Below, one piece after another: positions 37,362 to 48,600 of a DNA stretch of 64,000 nucleotides. Source of the stretch: Talpa occidentalis (lineage: Eukaryota > Chordata > Mammalia > Eulipotyphla > Talpidae). The stretch spans positions 49,464,329 to 49,528,328 of the forward strand of contig NW_023601212.1 of the NCBI RefSeq assembly GCF_014898055.3, in the 5' to 3' direction. Under the pieces are notes generated by a model that saw only the letters and a program-made list of their open reading frames with translations, was not told the DNA's origin and ran no database searches. The translations under genes were made by a program, and so were the position numbers. Positions within the stretch are counted from its first letter, which is position 1. Each line of letters starts with the position of its first letter.

Positions 37362-37630
37362 GGGCCTCCTTGGTGGCCCAGGGGTTAAGTCTCAGCACTA
37401 CCATCACAAAGCCCTCTGCGCCTGCCTGAGTTCGATTCCTGGCCAGGGAGCTAACCCACATGGCGCAGCAGACCTCTCCTGTCTCGCCCGCTGATCCCCT
37501 CAGCAGTGTATTTCAGTAGATCTGCCTGTTCTGCTCCCCACTCTGTCTCTGGTGAATCCTTTCACCCCTGCACCTCTGACCTACATCCCAGTTCTTCTAT
37601 GCTAAATAAATGAAATAAAAATCTTACAAT
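37362..37630 (+). mobile_element. tRNA-derived SINE, type II
   Basis: The head gggcctccttggtggcccag, then 'taagtctcagcactaccatc', 'gagttcgattcctggccagg' and an AATAAA-rich tail are present. The flanks are A-rich, so the target duplication cannot be read clearly. Confidence 0.88.
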
Positions 37631-38161
37631 AAAGGAATAATTCTTTTAAAAATAAAATTAAAAAAAAATCTATCTTCAAGAAGGGTAGAGGGAGATATTT
37701 GAAGATCAGGAAAGTCAAACAGGTTGTCCCACATCGCACGGGGAGTGGGAGGCCAAGTTGGGTTTTGAGCCCACCCCTTCTCACCCCAGAAACCACGCTC
37801 GTTCCATTTCCATGCCAACTCCAAAAGTAAGAACCCTGGCCTGGGAGCCAGGAAATGTGGGTTCTGTAATTTCAGCTATCCGTAATTCTTAGCAGAAGTG
37901 TGGGCAATCCCTGACCTGCCAGCCTCATCTCTAAGCTGGGGGACTGGCCAGATGACCTTGTGGGGGCTGTGGACTGTGTGCGTGTCACTAAGATAAATTC
38001 TTTTTCTTTTTTTAACTTGCTAACGTGGGCATGTCCCAATGGAATGACTTAATGACCCAATCTGACAATCCTTTTCCACAATTATAAAGTGCATGGTTGG
38101 AAAATACTCCTCATTTCACACAGGTGACCATGTGCACCTTGATTAAAAAAAAGCCACCTAT

Positions 38162-38331
38162 AAGAAAGTGAAAATCAAAATCAACAAAAAACTATGAAAT
38201 GGAGACATTTTTGGGGGGTGGGGGACGGGAGGGGAGGGATTGGGGTCAGAATGGGGGGCTGCAATTGTATGGGGAATATAAAAATAAAATTTATTATTTA
38301 AAAAAAAATAAAATAAAATAATGAGAACCAA
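38162..38331 (+). mobile_element. Short L1 3' end with G-rich tract
   Basis: The last ORF2 codons ('gtgaaaatcaaaatcaacaa', reading VKIKINK before a stop) are followed by a G-rich stretch at 38213-38238 and an A-rich tail. A 17-bp repeat with one mismatch, aaaaaaaagcc(a/g)cctat, flanks it at 38145-38161 and 38332-38348. The insertion is severely 5' truncated. Confidence 0.88.
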
Positions 38332-38517
38332 AAAAAAAAGCCGCCTATGTAAAAATCTGTCCTTGGTTTCCTCTGTGCGTGTCGCCCACCAGCCCGAGAG
38401 CAGCTCTGTCCCTCTGTGGCTTAATAAAGGCCATGGGTACCAAGCACAGCTGGGTCAAAGGTTGTGGGGCTTTTACTAACTCTGCCCTGGTGAATATTTC
38501 CTCAATTCTTCTTACAG

Positions 38518-38602
38518 GGACCGAATGCTGATGTTTGAAGAACTTTCTGATATCTTCTCAGACCACAATAACCATTTGACCAGTCGGGAACTACTGATGA
38601 AG
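38518..38602 (+). CDS. RGL1: RGL1 exon, CDC25 catalytic domain (window exon 6)
   Basis: This 85-nt exon lies between a cttcttacag acceptor and a gtgagg donor. It encodes DRMLMFEELSDIFSDHNNHL and TSRELLMK. The FEELSDIFSDHNNH helix and loop match the 'f.eL..ifs...N...yR..l' conserved region of CDC25 domains, just before the helical hairpin that opens the nucleotide site of Ral. The first base completes the Lys codon begun in the previous exon, and the exon ends on a codon boundary. The following two exons are phase 0 at both ends. Confidence 0.96.
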
Positions 38603-39374
38603 GTGAGGCTTTGGGGTCACTGGTGAAGGTTTGGGTGGCACTCCGGGAAGCTGTGGAGTCCTTAAATTCCTTCAGTCCCATGAGAAAGCCTAAAGTAAGG
38701 GGGAGGCAAATTTATACATTTCTTTTGCTTTAATCTTAGAAGTTTGGGATTGAGAAAATTTGAAGTCCAGCTCCTTAATTTCACTGTTATATAACCGGAT
38801 TGTGAAACTACCATTCGTGTGTGTACCTCTTTAACAAAGTGCTCTGCAAATACCAAGTGCTGGCAGTCAGGTGGGTGAGAGGGCCTGGAATATTCCTTCT
38901 CAGCAAAACATCTTCTAGAGCCACAGAGTCCAAGCCTGCAATCCCACATCCTTTATTTGGACATAGTTGCACAATCTGTCAGTCAGCAGTGTTTATTGGC
39001 TATCAACTGAGCTCTGACTTCTGACTACCAGACCAGGTAAAGGCACTTCTGGGTCCTTTGACTCCTTCAGACTTGTGCTGAAGGCCTAACGTTTGTAACG
39101 CATGGACCTACTTCTGGGAATATGAAGATGTCTAACGTGGAGATGGTTTTCAAGTGCTCCCTTTCTAGTTGGTGGATGGAGACACAAAACAAAAAGGCAG
39201 TCAAATAGAGAGACCAACATCAGGCCATGAAGGATCATAGGCGCAGAACTAACATAGGCCAGCTACTATCCTCACAACCAGTCTATGAAGTCCATGTTAT
39301 CAGCCTCATCTTGTTGACAGCCATATCTCAGAGTGATAAGTAACACAGTCTGACTCATATACCTTGGAGGTGTT

Positions 39375-39415
39375 CTTAATTATAATTAAGAGTAATAAAT
39401 AATTATAATTAAGAG
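39375..39415. repeat. AT-rich 16-bp direct repeat built on a palindrome
   Basis: taattataattaagag occurs at 39377-39392 and again at 39400-39415, seven bases apart. The first copy overlaps the perfect palindrome cttaattataattaag (39375-39390). Confidence 0.9.
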
Positions 39416-39489
39416 TTTTTATCACTTAGGCATAAAACTATTTCTTCTGACCATTTGGGAGAGAAAGCAGGGTATAGATAAGGTAGAGT

Positions 39490-39590
39490 TTTATTGAGAA
39501 GGTAAATCAATAATTTTACAAATGTTGATTGAGCATTCACAGTGTGTCAGGTGCTAGAGGTAATAGCCATGTTGATGGCTGTCTCTTAGA
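39490..39590 (-). repeat. L2 3' end remnant
   Basis: 'caaatgttgattgagcattc', 'acagtgtgtcaggtgctaga' and 'gg' follow the reverse L2 3' end. Short and diverged. Confidence 0.55.
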
Positions 39591-40859
39591 GTAAAGAATG
39601 TGAGTAGGGCAGTTCATGCTGATGTCTGACTTTGGGTAAGGCCTACCTGATCAACCACACACTGAAAAATGCTGCTGAGATTGTGTTAACTTCCTGCTTC
39701 CCATCCCCCTGGATTTGCAGACTTTTAAATGGAAGCTCATCTAGCTGGAAGGAGTTGGCTTAGTGGTCTCCCTGTCAGTTATGAGAAGCTAGACTATCTG
39801 GAGCCACACATTCAAATCCCCATAGCTCTGAGTCATCCTTCCAAAGCAGATAAATTGAATCCCATGCAGCTCATCGCCTGGTGGCTGTCTTCTGGCTGAA
39901 ATCTTAGAAGCAAAGCTATAGCTAGACATTAAAAGCCCCATAAACCTTTCTTAAATGTAGACATCTATCCCAGTGTTCTAAGTGAAATTTCTCATGTATA
40001 GTTCAGATCCCCAAGAAATGAAAAACTTGGCTATGTGTTCAAGTAGTCTGTGTATTATCATTAATGATAGTGGAATGCTGGGGCAGCCCGAATGTATACG
40101 GAGGTCCCTTTCAAGTTAGCTTTGTTGATCATTCTTCACATATGAAGGATGTAATTCTGGATGTTAGTTCCCAGCACAGTTATAAAAACTGAAATCAACG
40201 TACTTAGCGTCTCCTAAGAAACACTGAGAAAAGCTGCCGACTGCTGTTTCTAACATGCCCCTCCTGAGCATATGCTGATTTCTGGTTGGGTTATCCTGCT
40301 CTTAAATACCTGTCTTGTCTACATCTGGCTAAATGTCATGTCCCACCTCTGTAATATGATGGCTGAGGCATCAAAATTATCCTTTGAATAGGCTAAGTCA
40401 AATTTATATAAATAAATACATAAAATTTTCCTTTTAATTGTTGGAAAAAATGATTTTATCTTTGTTAAAGATTATCTTAAACCTGAAACTTGGATAATCC
40501 TATGCAGGTGAATGATAGAGTCCACACATTTCAGAACAGCAGGAAAGCAGAATATGTCCAAATCTTCTTGGTTCTTGGGGCTCTTGGTGAGAATTTTCCC
40601 TGGTTGACTTGACATAAACTGCTGCTTAAAAACCCCAGGAACTGGCTCTGGAGATACTATTTGGTGATGCTCTTGATGCACTAACAAAACTCAGAGTGGC
40701 GAACAGGGGATTATTAGGACTGAGAAGATCATTTTGAGTCATTACTATTGACTTCTGGGTTGTAATTAACCAATATTGATCAAGACAGAGTCAGTGCCCA
40801 GGTAGCACCGCAGTAGAAGCAGCCCCTCTGAGGCCTGAGAGCAGGGTGGAGGAAGAAGG

Positions 40860-40995
40860 CTGAACTCCACTGAAGTTGGAATTAGAGAGAAAGTGAGAGA
40901 TTTGCACCAGAGAGAAAGAGAGAGAAGGATCAGGGGTGGGGGAGGGAGGAGATAAGAGGAGAATGAGAAGTCAGTGAAGAGAGGAGAGGTTTGGA
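40860..40995. repeat. Purine-rich tract
   Basis: The + strand is mostly A and G (gagagaaagagagagaagg and gggggagggaggagataaga are examples). It is simple sequence with no coding meaning. Confidence 0.7.
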
Positions 40996-42756
40996 ATTCA
41001 TCTAAACATAGGTGCTGATGAAGGTCATGGGATTGGATAGGATTTCCCAGCAAAAAGCAAGGTGACTTTGGCAGGAAGAAGAGCCACTTAGAGAATATGA
41101 ACTTGAGCAACGGAGAAGGCAAGAGGATAGACCCAGAGGGATGCAGTTACCAAACCTGGGAGAAGTTTCTAGAAGTTCCCAGGGATTGGTATTATGAGAC
41201 CTTGCAGGGCAAAGACTCAGGGCTGGCAAAGGAAACAACAGATACCGTCTGATGTGGCAACTAGAGGATTTTTCAGTTGACACCTCTTTTGGAAGGTGAG
41301 CTCTAGTCAGTTTTCTGAGTTATCCAGCCAGGGATGATAGAATCTCAATCTCGTGAATCACTAAATCCTTCCAGCTCCTTGACACAGGACTTTGCTCTTC
41401 TGCCAGTGAGGAGGTTGCTTTTTGAAGTTGGCTCCCATCTCTGTCACTCCGCGATTCCCCAGGAGCCTTTTAACTTTTCTGAAATCATTAGTAAGAATCT
41501 TAGATATAGCAATAGTTTCCACACATTATATCTCTGCTGGTGAATAAGAAGCTGGAAGAGAACCCAGAGGATATATACCCTGGAAAGTGGCAGACATTCA
41601 CATTCAGGTGGGATGGACTTAATTTCTTACTCCCTGCAAATCCTCAAGAATTTGGGAAGACTCCCCCATCCAGCACAGGAACTAGCACCTGTTAAGTTTC
41701 TTCTTTCATTTCCTAAGGAAATACCCTTAAGATCAAAGGCTACATCTTATTATCATTTGTAATGGGGAGAAAATAGATAATGGGTCACCCTAGGTTCTGT
41801 CCCCGTGGGGTGCTTGGATCTGGGTAACTGGTGACCAGCAGAAGATACGATGAAGCCCACCCCCCCAACATCTGAAAAGCCTGGACACTGAAAAAGAGCC
41901 TCTTGAAGCTGCACGGTAGTGACAGGATGATATAATAATAATTCTGGGGGAAACTGACTAAGAGGAAACTAATAGAGATGGGGTTATACACGACTGAATT
42001 GTGAAATTTGCCTCCCATTCATACAGTTCCTGGAAAATGAGAACTTAACAAGCCCCTGAAACCACAAAACTGAAAACACTGTGTTCAGTCAGCAAACCTC
42101 GAGATTAGTCATTTTGTCGAAGAGTTTGTTGTTACAACAGCAGGGAGGAGAGATGGGGTCGCCATCTGTCCTCTGGCGCCAGGAGGAAGGGCTGCTTTGC
42201 CAGAGTTCCCAATCGGAGGGGCGATCTGGGAGGATTGGTTTAGGGGGTAAGAAGTGTCGAAAGGTCGTACTGTACTGCCACTCCAGACTTCCTCAGAAAA
42301 CTTCCAGTAGAAAAGTTTCATTTAGCTAAGAAACACCACGGAAATAGTCCCTTTTCTTTCACAGAATGCTGGCACATGCATTTTAGGCCAACATCAAGAA
42401 ATAACAAAATGCGCAGAGGAAGAAATCTTCATTTCCAGGGCATGTGATTCCTTTGAGTGAAATTTGAGGTGTGGTAAAATTGTCTCCAGTTCTGGAAATT
42501 GCCTACCTTGTGTGGATGAATGACTTTGTATCAAATAGGGGCTCTTCTTACCAAGTAGGGGGAAGCAGGCTACTCTGAGGTCAGTAGGCCTTATTTCACA
42601 CAGACACCCCCTGCAACAAGTCAGACATAGTGTGCGCCTGCTGCAAATACGGTCCAGGGCCTGGGGGACTGTGCCTGAAATGAGCTGCCCCTTCACTTCA
42701 CTTCTTCCTGGAGTTACCCTCCATCCCTCATCTCTGTGTATGCTGCTCTCCCTTAG

Positions 42757-42846
42757 GAAGGAACCTCCAAATTTGCAAACCTGGACAGTAGTGTGAAAGA
42801 AAACCAGAAGCGGACTCAGAGGCGGCTTCAGCTCCAGAAGGACATG
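42757..42846 (+). CDS. RGL1: RGL1 exon, CDC25 helical hairpin (window exon 7)
   Basis: This 90-nt exon (30 codons, phase 0 to 0) lies between a tctcccttag acceptor and a gtatgt donor. It encodes EGTSKFANLDSSVKENQKRT and QRRLQLQKDM. The segment is strongly basic and glutamine-rich. In RalGDS-family proteins it forms the variable connector before the 'PyLG.fL.DL' motif that is read from the next exon. The second half, QKRTQRRLQLQKDM, is typical of RGL1. Skipping would keep the frame but would remove part of the catalytic fold. Confidence 0.96.
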
Positions 42847-44144
42847 GTATGTGGGCCCCCTGCATCCCTGAGCCCACAGAGGGCGGGCCCCACACAAGTA
42901 ACTGGGCGCCTGGTGGCTGCACCCCCTTCACACTGCAGGGCCTCTGTGTTTTCAAACATTGTTCTCCAGACCTTTATGTTCTCAGCCACCCTCAGAGATT
43001 GGTAAGAAAGTTATTAGCACACCCATTTGACACAGTAGGAAATACACAGTAATGGCTGCAAATCTTGTTTTTTAGACCAGATTATTTTTCTGGAGGTAAG
43101 GGAACTTATGTTGGAATAAACTTTCATCCCTCTGGTTTGGTTTCTCCATCTGCTCCTACACTTAGAGCCTACCCCTTGGCCTGCGGCCTCACGGGCTTTG
43201 GCGTCTCTGTGGGAATGCCTGTGTGGTCAGCTCTGGACACACAGTGGCTGGGGACACAGTGTCTACTCCCAGGAGGACTTGGTCTGTGAACTTGGAGATC
43301 TTTTCATTTGTTTCAAACCTTTTAGATCTGTTTCCAGCTCTCCTTACTAAACCCAATGACTAGCCATATCTCTCCAGTATTTGAACCCTCAAAGGACTAG
43401 CCTGACTTGCTCCTTAAAACCAATAGGTATTATCATCTTTACCTTTCTTTATAAAGCTCTCCTAACTTTTAGCAGTGAGGGGAGGAAACCAAAGAGATTA
43501 GAGACTGGCAAACTAGAAGCCTTGTCTTCCCGGATTGGCTCCAACTTTGGAAATCTCCACGTCAATCAGAAACATTGTTATTGAATGCGAGGGCTCTTCT
43601 GTAACATAAAGCCTATAAAACATTCACTGCATTTTTTGGTTGCTCAAAGACAAGTTAAAAATAGATGTTAAAGAGGTTATTTTGGTTCAGGATGAGACCT
43701 TGTACACACATAGAGAGGAAGGACAGACCACAGCTGCCAGGAGCTCCTGAAGGACAAACCCTCCTGGTGTGGACCTCACCAAGCCTAGCTGGCTGAGGGA
43801 AGGCGGCCTCCCTTCACCAGGCCCGGCCTTGCCCCAGTGAGACCCTATGTTCTTGCCAGAACTTCCGAAAGTGCCTCGGTGGAGCTTCGGATCGGGTGTC
43901 TTTCTGTTTTCTCTTTGGAATGGTTAATGCCTTGATGCCTGATGAAGAATAGAGAAGACGTCAAAGAAATTTGGTGAAATTTGTTTTGTATATACCTGCG
44001 GTGAAGTACTGCTCCTTTCCTCTCCAAGGAGCATCATTTTTAAATGAACTTTTCATTATAAAATTTGCAGAAAAGGTGCAGGTGGCCCCTAGCACGTCTG
44101 TGAAGCCAATTTCCCTCATCGTTAACATCCTCCATAACCAAGCA

Positions 44145-44191
44145 CACTTGTCCCTACTCAGATGCCCTGGGCATCTGAGTAGGGACAAGTG
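44145..44191. repeat. 47-bp perfect palindrome (23-bp arms, 1-bp centre)
   Basis: The left arm, 44145-44167, begins cacttgtccctactcag. The right arm, 44169-44191, is its exact reverse complement, and only base 44168 separates them. No mismatch is seen in the arms. Confidence 0.97.
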
Positions 44192-44222
44192 GCGTGTTAT
44201 AGTTACCTGGCGTGTTATAGTT
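44190..44222. repeat. 15-bp direct repeat next to the palindrome
   Basis: tggcgtgttatagtt occurs at 44190-44204 and 44208-44222 with the three bases acc between. It abuts the right arm of the palindrome. Confidence 0.95.
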
Positions 44223-45077
44223 CACTGAAACCCAGGCTTAATTTGGACTTTGCTAGATTTCCATCCTGTCCTCTCTCCAATCCAGGGTCCGGTTCACTGA
44301 CCACGTGACATTTCCTCGCCACATCTCTGTGACTGTTTCTGGGCCTTTCCCTATTTTTCACGACCTTGACACTAAGGGATGCTCCCAGTGTCTTGTCGAA
44401 CGTCCCAACTTGTCTGTTGCCTTTCTGGTGATTAGTCTGAGTTTGTGGGGGTTGGGGACGAATAGCACAGAGTGATGTGCCCTTCTCAGCACATCACTCC
44501 AGGGAGTCCGCGCTCTCAGCATGACATCTGGTGTCACTGCAATGTTGGCCGTCCTCACTTGGTTAATGTGGAGTTTGCCAGGTTTTCCACTTTCCCCCTT
44601 TTTCCTTTGGAAGCTAGTCACGAAGTCTAGTCCAAGGGGCCATTTGAACAGCGATGCCCCAGCCTCCCCTGACCACACTTTCCCCAGTGGGTAGCGGCCC
44701 TTTCCTTTACCAGCAGCAAAGCCACCCTCGGTGGGGCCACCCCAACCGGCGGGAGTGTCTGAGTCTAAGGGGAAGATAAATTTTCTGTGGACACACTTGA
44801 ACGTGCTTGTATGATCTCCTGGCCGTTGAGGCTTGGTTGCCACTCCCTGTCCTATGTGTGCAGGAATTTAAAACATTTCATTTAGGCCTTGAATGATCCT
44901 TAAATATCCTCCAGACACCATCAAGGCTTACCTGGCTTCAGGGTTGCTGTTTCCAGCTACAAATGGGCGAGTTGTTCAGTGGCACCACTTCAATGGTCCA
45001 CTTGCTCCATCGGGGAACAAATAAAACCCTAAACTTTTCAATAGCATCAGAGACATTTTCCTGTGTTTGCTTTCCAG

Positions 45078-45164
45078 GGGGTGATGCAGGGAACTGTGCC
45101 CTACCTGGGCACCTTTCTAACCGACCTGACCATGCTAGACACTGCTCTTCAGGACCATATTGAG
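45078..45164 (+). CDS. RGL1: RGL1 exon, CDC25 PYLG motif (window exon 8)
   Basis: This 87-nt exon (29 codons, phase 0 to 0) lies between a gctttccag acceptor and a gtgagt donor. It encodes GVMQGTVPYLGTFLTDLTML and DTALQDHIE. VPYLGTFLTDL is the highly conserved 'iPylG.yL.DL' signature of RasGEF domains. The hydrophobic helix lines the core, and Thr-Asp-Leu-Thr-Met-Leu-Asp is characteristic of the Ral-specific subgroup. The His in DHIE sits where I remember Tyr in human RGL1, a conservative change at the domain surface. Confidence 0.97.
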
Positions 45165-46533
45165 GTGAGTTCTGTGCCAATGCTGAAATGCGACCTGCAC
45201 CTGCTCTCTGCCCCCTGAGAGAGAAATTCTCTTGCATTGGCATTGGTGAGAAGCCGTCATATACGTGACATTGTGCTAGATGTGATGAGGGACACAAGGA
45301 CTCACCAGGTGGCCACTTTCCAGTGTAAGGTGGATACCCACGGTGACAGAAGTTGGTAGAAATAGTAAGAACACAAACAGAAATGCAATGAGAGAGAAGA
45401 GGAGGCCACAGTCAGTTCCACAAGAGGAAACATGTGGCCAGGTCTGGGGAAGGGGTGGGTTTGAGCAAGACCTGCTGTTGAGTAGGACTTTGGCAGGTGG
45501 AGTCAAGGGCATAGTGTGGACTAGCCCATGTTGCGCTAGGAGGGCAGTCAAGTTGGTGAATTTTCAGGTGTTCCTTTTTCTTTTTCTCCTCCACCCCCGT
45601 TCCTTTTTCTTTTTTATAGCAGTACCTATTTTAAGGCACCCCAGGGCTCCTTCTTTCTTTCCTCCTTCCCACCTCTCCCATCTTCTCCCTTCCCCCTTCC
45701 TCTCCAATGTGAAACCAAGTCACAAAATACCCAGCTACTTGCAGTAATAAAGCATTAAGTAGAGAAGAAATCTGGTCTTTGGAGTGAGATTACAGAATTG
45801 CTTGTATATTACAGTCTCTCGCTGTCTGGGTATCACATGTGATCAGCGTTGACTTCACCACTGCTAGGAGTAATCATTTCGCTTAGATTGTCTTTGTCAT
45901 GAGCATTCCCTCTGGCATGCTGTTCACTGTGCATTTCCTGAGTTGGGTGTCTCTGTACATCCTCTACCTCAGCTTATCTCAGGAAACACTCATTGGTGTT
46001 AGGGAATTTGGGGGCAGTGACCAATGACTTAAAGGTTCAATCAGCTTATGGAGAAGAGGAGCTGGGGTGGGGGATGAAGAATTGAAACTTCACTTTTCAT
46101 GATGCTGTGTAGAAGTGACTTCCCTTCTGATAAACCATTGACAGCCCGGTTTCTAGTGTGAGTCAGGGCCCATCTGTTTCTGTTGCTTTCGGTCAAGGAA
46201 AAAGTATAATGGAACATTTACTCAAGCTTTTGCCTTTGCTGGCTCTGCAGATGTATTTAGATTCTGATTTGTCACTCCTTTATCATGACTGTTTTAGTTG
46301 GTTTCAGACACTTGAAGAGAGGGCTGGCTGCCTCTCCCGTTATATTATAATTAAAAGGAGGATATTCTGGAAGCCAATGATGCATCTCCTCCTCCATAGT
46401 ATCCCTAATTGGAGTATCATTAATCATTGTGACTGTATCACCACACTTGATCTATTTTCATAACACCTAGAACAACATAGACTTGTGTTGCAAAGTGATT
46501 TGATTTTGTCTTTTTTTTTTTAATTTCTTTTAG
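45165..46533 (+). other. RGL1: RGL1 intron, 1.4 kb
   Basis: This GT-AG intron has a pyrimidine-rich tract at 45570-45710 and otherwise unique sequence. No SINE is seen. The acceptor before the 33-nt exon has a long T-run (46510-46521), as is common for very short exons. Confidence 0.8.
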
Positions 46534-46566
46534 GGTGGGCTGATCAACTTTGAAAAAAGGAGAAGG
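46534..46566 (+). CDS. RGL1: RGL1 33-nt microexon, CDC25 domain (window exon 9)
   Basis: This very short exon lies between a tttcttttag acceptor and a gtaaga donor. It encodes the eleven residues GGLINFEKRRR in phase 0 to 0. 'LINFeKrr' is a hallmark of the RasGEF helix that follows the PYLG motif, so the exon is certain despite its size. Its product is essential to the catalytic fold. The very strong U-rich acceptor tract presumably compensates for the small exon. Confidence 0.97.
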
Positions 46567-46679
46567 GTAAGAGATCTTGTGGTTTTCCATTTTATTTCTT
46601 CTGGGTACAATGAAATGAAAGCAGTAAGGGCTTAAGTTTATTTGTGGAGGCAGATAAAAAGGGAAATAGCATGTGTTGA

Positions 46680-46880
46680 ACATTTATCATATACCACTGT
46701 GTTTGGCACCTTCCTATGTATCATCCCCCAAAAGCTCCATGAGGGGCCTTTGTCATCCTCACTTTAAAGGCAAAGAAACCAGGGGTTAGAAAGACAACAT
46801 GACTTGATCAGGGTCTCTCAGTAGCAAAGCCAGGCCTCAAATCCTGTGCTGCCCTCATTTCTTTCCTTAGCCCTCTCTTT
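46680..46880 (-). repeat. MIR remnant
   Basis: 'tcctcactttaaaggcaaag', 'aaaccaggggttagaaagac' and 'agccaggcctcaaatcctgt' are the reverse MIR landmarks. Confidence 0.7.
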
Positions 46881-47269
46881 TCCATCTTTACAAGAAGCAT
46901 CAGCAGTAACAGGTTCACACTATTAGGGAGAAGGGATTGCATGAGGATAAGTGACACAGAAGAGTTAATAAAGATGGCCAACTCCTGTGGGTCTGTTTAC
47001 GAAAGGAAAAGGAAGGGTCTTTTTGTTCCATGAGGATAACTATTCTTTCCCTTTCCTGTCAGCATAGGACGGAGTGTGCAACATCAATTTGAATTTTTCT
47101 GTGGCTAGTAGAGTGGGGTGGTATACACTCAAAAAGATACAATGGAGTTTTGAAAATTTGTTATAGGTTTAGTGTTAAAATGATGTATTTAAATAGACAT
47201 TTAAAAGGCCTCAGGGAATATGAGTGAGCAAAATAGTAACTTCCCCCCATAGTACTGTCACTGTTCTTT

Positions 47270-47450
47270 AGTCATTCATTCACACTTTCATTCCACAAAC
47301 ACTGACTGCAGACCAGCCAGGGTCAGGCCCTGTGGTAGGTTTGGGGACTGCAGCAGGGGGAACCCAGAGCTGCCTGCCCTCAGAGAGCTCACATTCTAAG
47401 AGGAAGGTGGACAGACAGACAGGCAATTATAATACAGTCTAATTAGGGCT
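47270..47450 (-). repeat. L2 LINE 3' end remnant
   Basis: 'tcattcattcacactttcat', 'gtcaggccctgtggtaggtt' and 'agagagctcacattctaaga' reproduce the reverse L2 3' end. Confidence 0.7.
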
Positions 47451-48600
47451 GGTGGGCAGAAGTTGTAGGTCTTATAGGAACACATAGTAGGGGGGCATTT
47501 ACCCCCAACTTGGAGGGGGCTGTCAGAAATTTCCAGAAAAAAATGACATTGAAGTTGAAACCCAAGCTTCAGGAGCTAGCTAGGCTGAGCTCTTTAGTAA
47601 CAATACACTAACCAAAAAATATATGTAAGTCCTCTGTTTCTGATGGAGTGTATTTCTTCTTTAGCATGTTGATAAATGTTCCTTCAGGAGTCAGAGAACA
47701 AGGCTGGGTTCATAGGGTGGGAAGTTGGCACACAGGGAATCTGCCCATTGTTGAGTCACCTCTGTTATGTCCTGTTAGGAAGTTCAGCTGTTGCCCCCAC
47801 AGTTCCCCCCATCTTTGTCCTTTAACGTTAGAATAACCCTGGATAGTGATTCTCTTTTCTTTTAAGACTATATGTTAAATTTTTAAAAAGTTTGAGTATA
47901 AGACCTAAAGCTAAAGTTGATACCCATTTCTGATTTAAAAATATATATATATAAGAATCTAAAGAAGTATAAATAATTGTGGACATAATTGTATACTTGC
48001 TTCTCTTGTGAGCTTTAAAAGACTGAGTTAAATGATTTACGGGAGTAATAAAAACCCAAGGATTTGGGAAATCTAAACATTCAAGTTTATGAGGCCCTGG
48101 ACTGTTTAGATATTCAACCTTCCCAAACTTATTTATTGAGGGGTAAGAGTTGAAGAAAAATGGAGGTGGAGAACTTGGAAGCTTCCTGACAAAGTATTTT
48201 TTTCTTTCTCTTGTAAGAAATGGAAATAAAAAATTTTAATATATTTGAAAATATATTGAACATGGCTTTTCTCTCCCTAGAAAGAAAATGGGAAAGGGAA
48301 AGCAAAGCCACTATGACCTTAGGTAGTGACTAGTTAGGTTGCTTTGGGATCTTGTTTTATTCATATCAATTATTTTTCAAGAAGAAAGCAAGGTAGACAA
48401 ACCATACACAGACTTCAGAGATTCAGAGTTAGAATGTTTAAGTTCTACAGTTGTTTTATTTCTAAGGGAGGTTGCACTTTAAAGTCCTCCTAGATGGTTT
48501 TCTCCATCATTTATCCTAATGTGACATTTTTCACATTGAAAAGATGTATATTTAGTTGACTCTTGTTCCTTATTTCTTTCTGGTAATCTATCTGCTTTAG

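Larger units (their letters stand above)
34695..38517 (+). other. RGL1: RGL1 intron, 3.8 kb
   Basis: This GT-AG intron contains a weak MIR-like stretch near 37110-37170, a SINE at 37362-37630 and a 170-bp L1 3' end at 38162-38331 with a G-rich tract. The first 2.4 kb appear unique. Confidence 0.82.
38603..42756 (+). other. RGL1: RGL1 intron, 4.2 kb
   Basis: This GT-AG intron contains short MIR- and L2-like remnants (39270-39350 and about 39500-39590), an AT-rich palindromic duplication at 39375-39415 and a purine-rich tract at about 40860-40995. No exon or RNA gene was recognised. Confidence 0.8.
44030..44720. repeat. Old L1M-type LINE remnant with internal rearrangement
   Basis: 'cattataaaatttgcagaaa', 'ttaacatcctccataaccaa', 'tttctgggcctttccctatt', 'ttcacgaccttgacactaag' and 'gtttgccaggttttccactt' are in the order of old L1M 3' regions. 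Between the 'cataacca' block and the 'cccaggcttaatttggactt' block the expected text is replaced by a palindrome and a duplication (44145-44222). Confidence 0.65.
42847..45077 (+). other. RGL1: RGL1 intron, 2.2 kb
   Basis: This GT-AG intron contains a weak MIR-like stretch (42960-43060) and an old L1 block (about 44030-44720), which is broken by an unusual 47-bp palindrome and a 15-bp direct repeat. The rest appears unique. Confidence 0.82.
46567..48600 (+). other. RGL1: RGL1 intron, 2.0 kb
   Basis: This GT-AG intron contains a reverse MIR (46680-46880), a reverse L2 3' end (47270-47450) and a short AT repeat near 47941-47952. The remaining sequence is AT-rich and unremarkable. Confidence 0.8.

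Noticed and set aside
42394..42897. 167-codon minus-strand open frame
   Set aside because: It overlaps the RGL1 exon at 42757-42846 antisense, with no recognisable domain or start context; a shadow of the real gene plus intron.
44358..44843. 161-codon minus-strand open frame
   Set aside because: It lies in an old L1 remnant and reads no recognisable protein.
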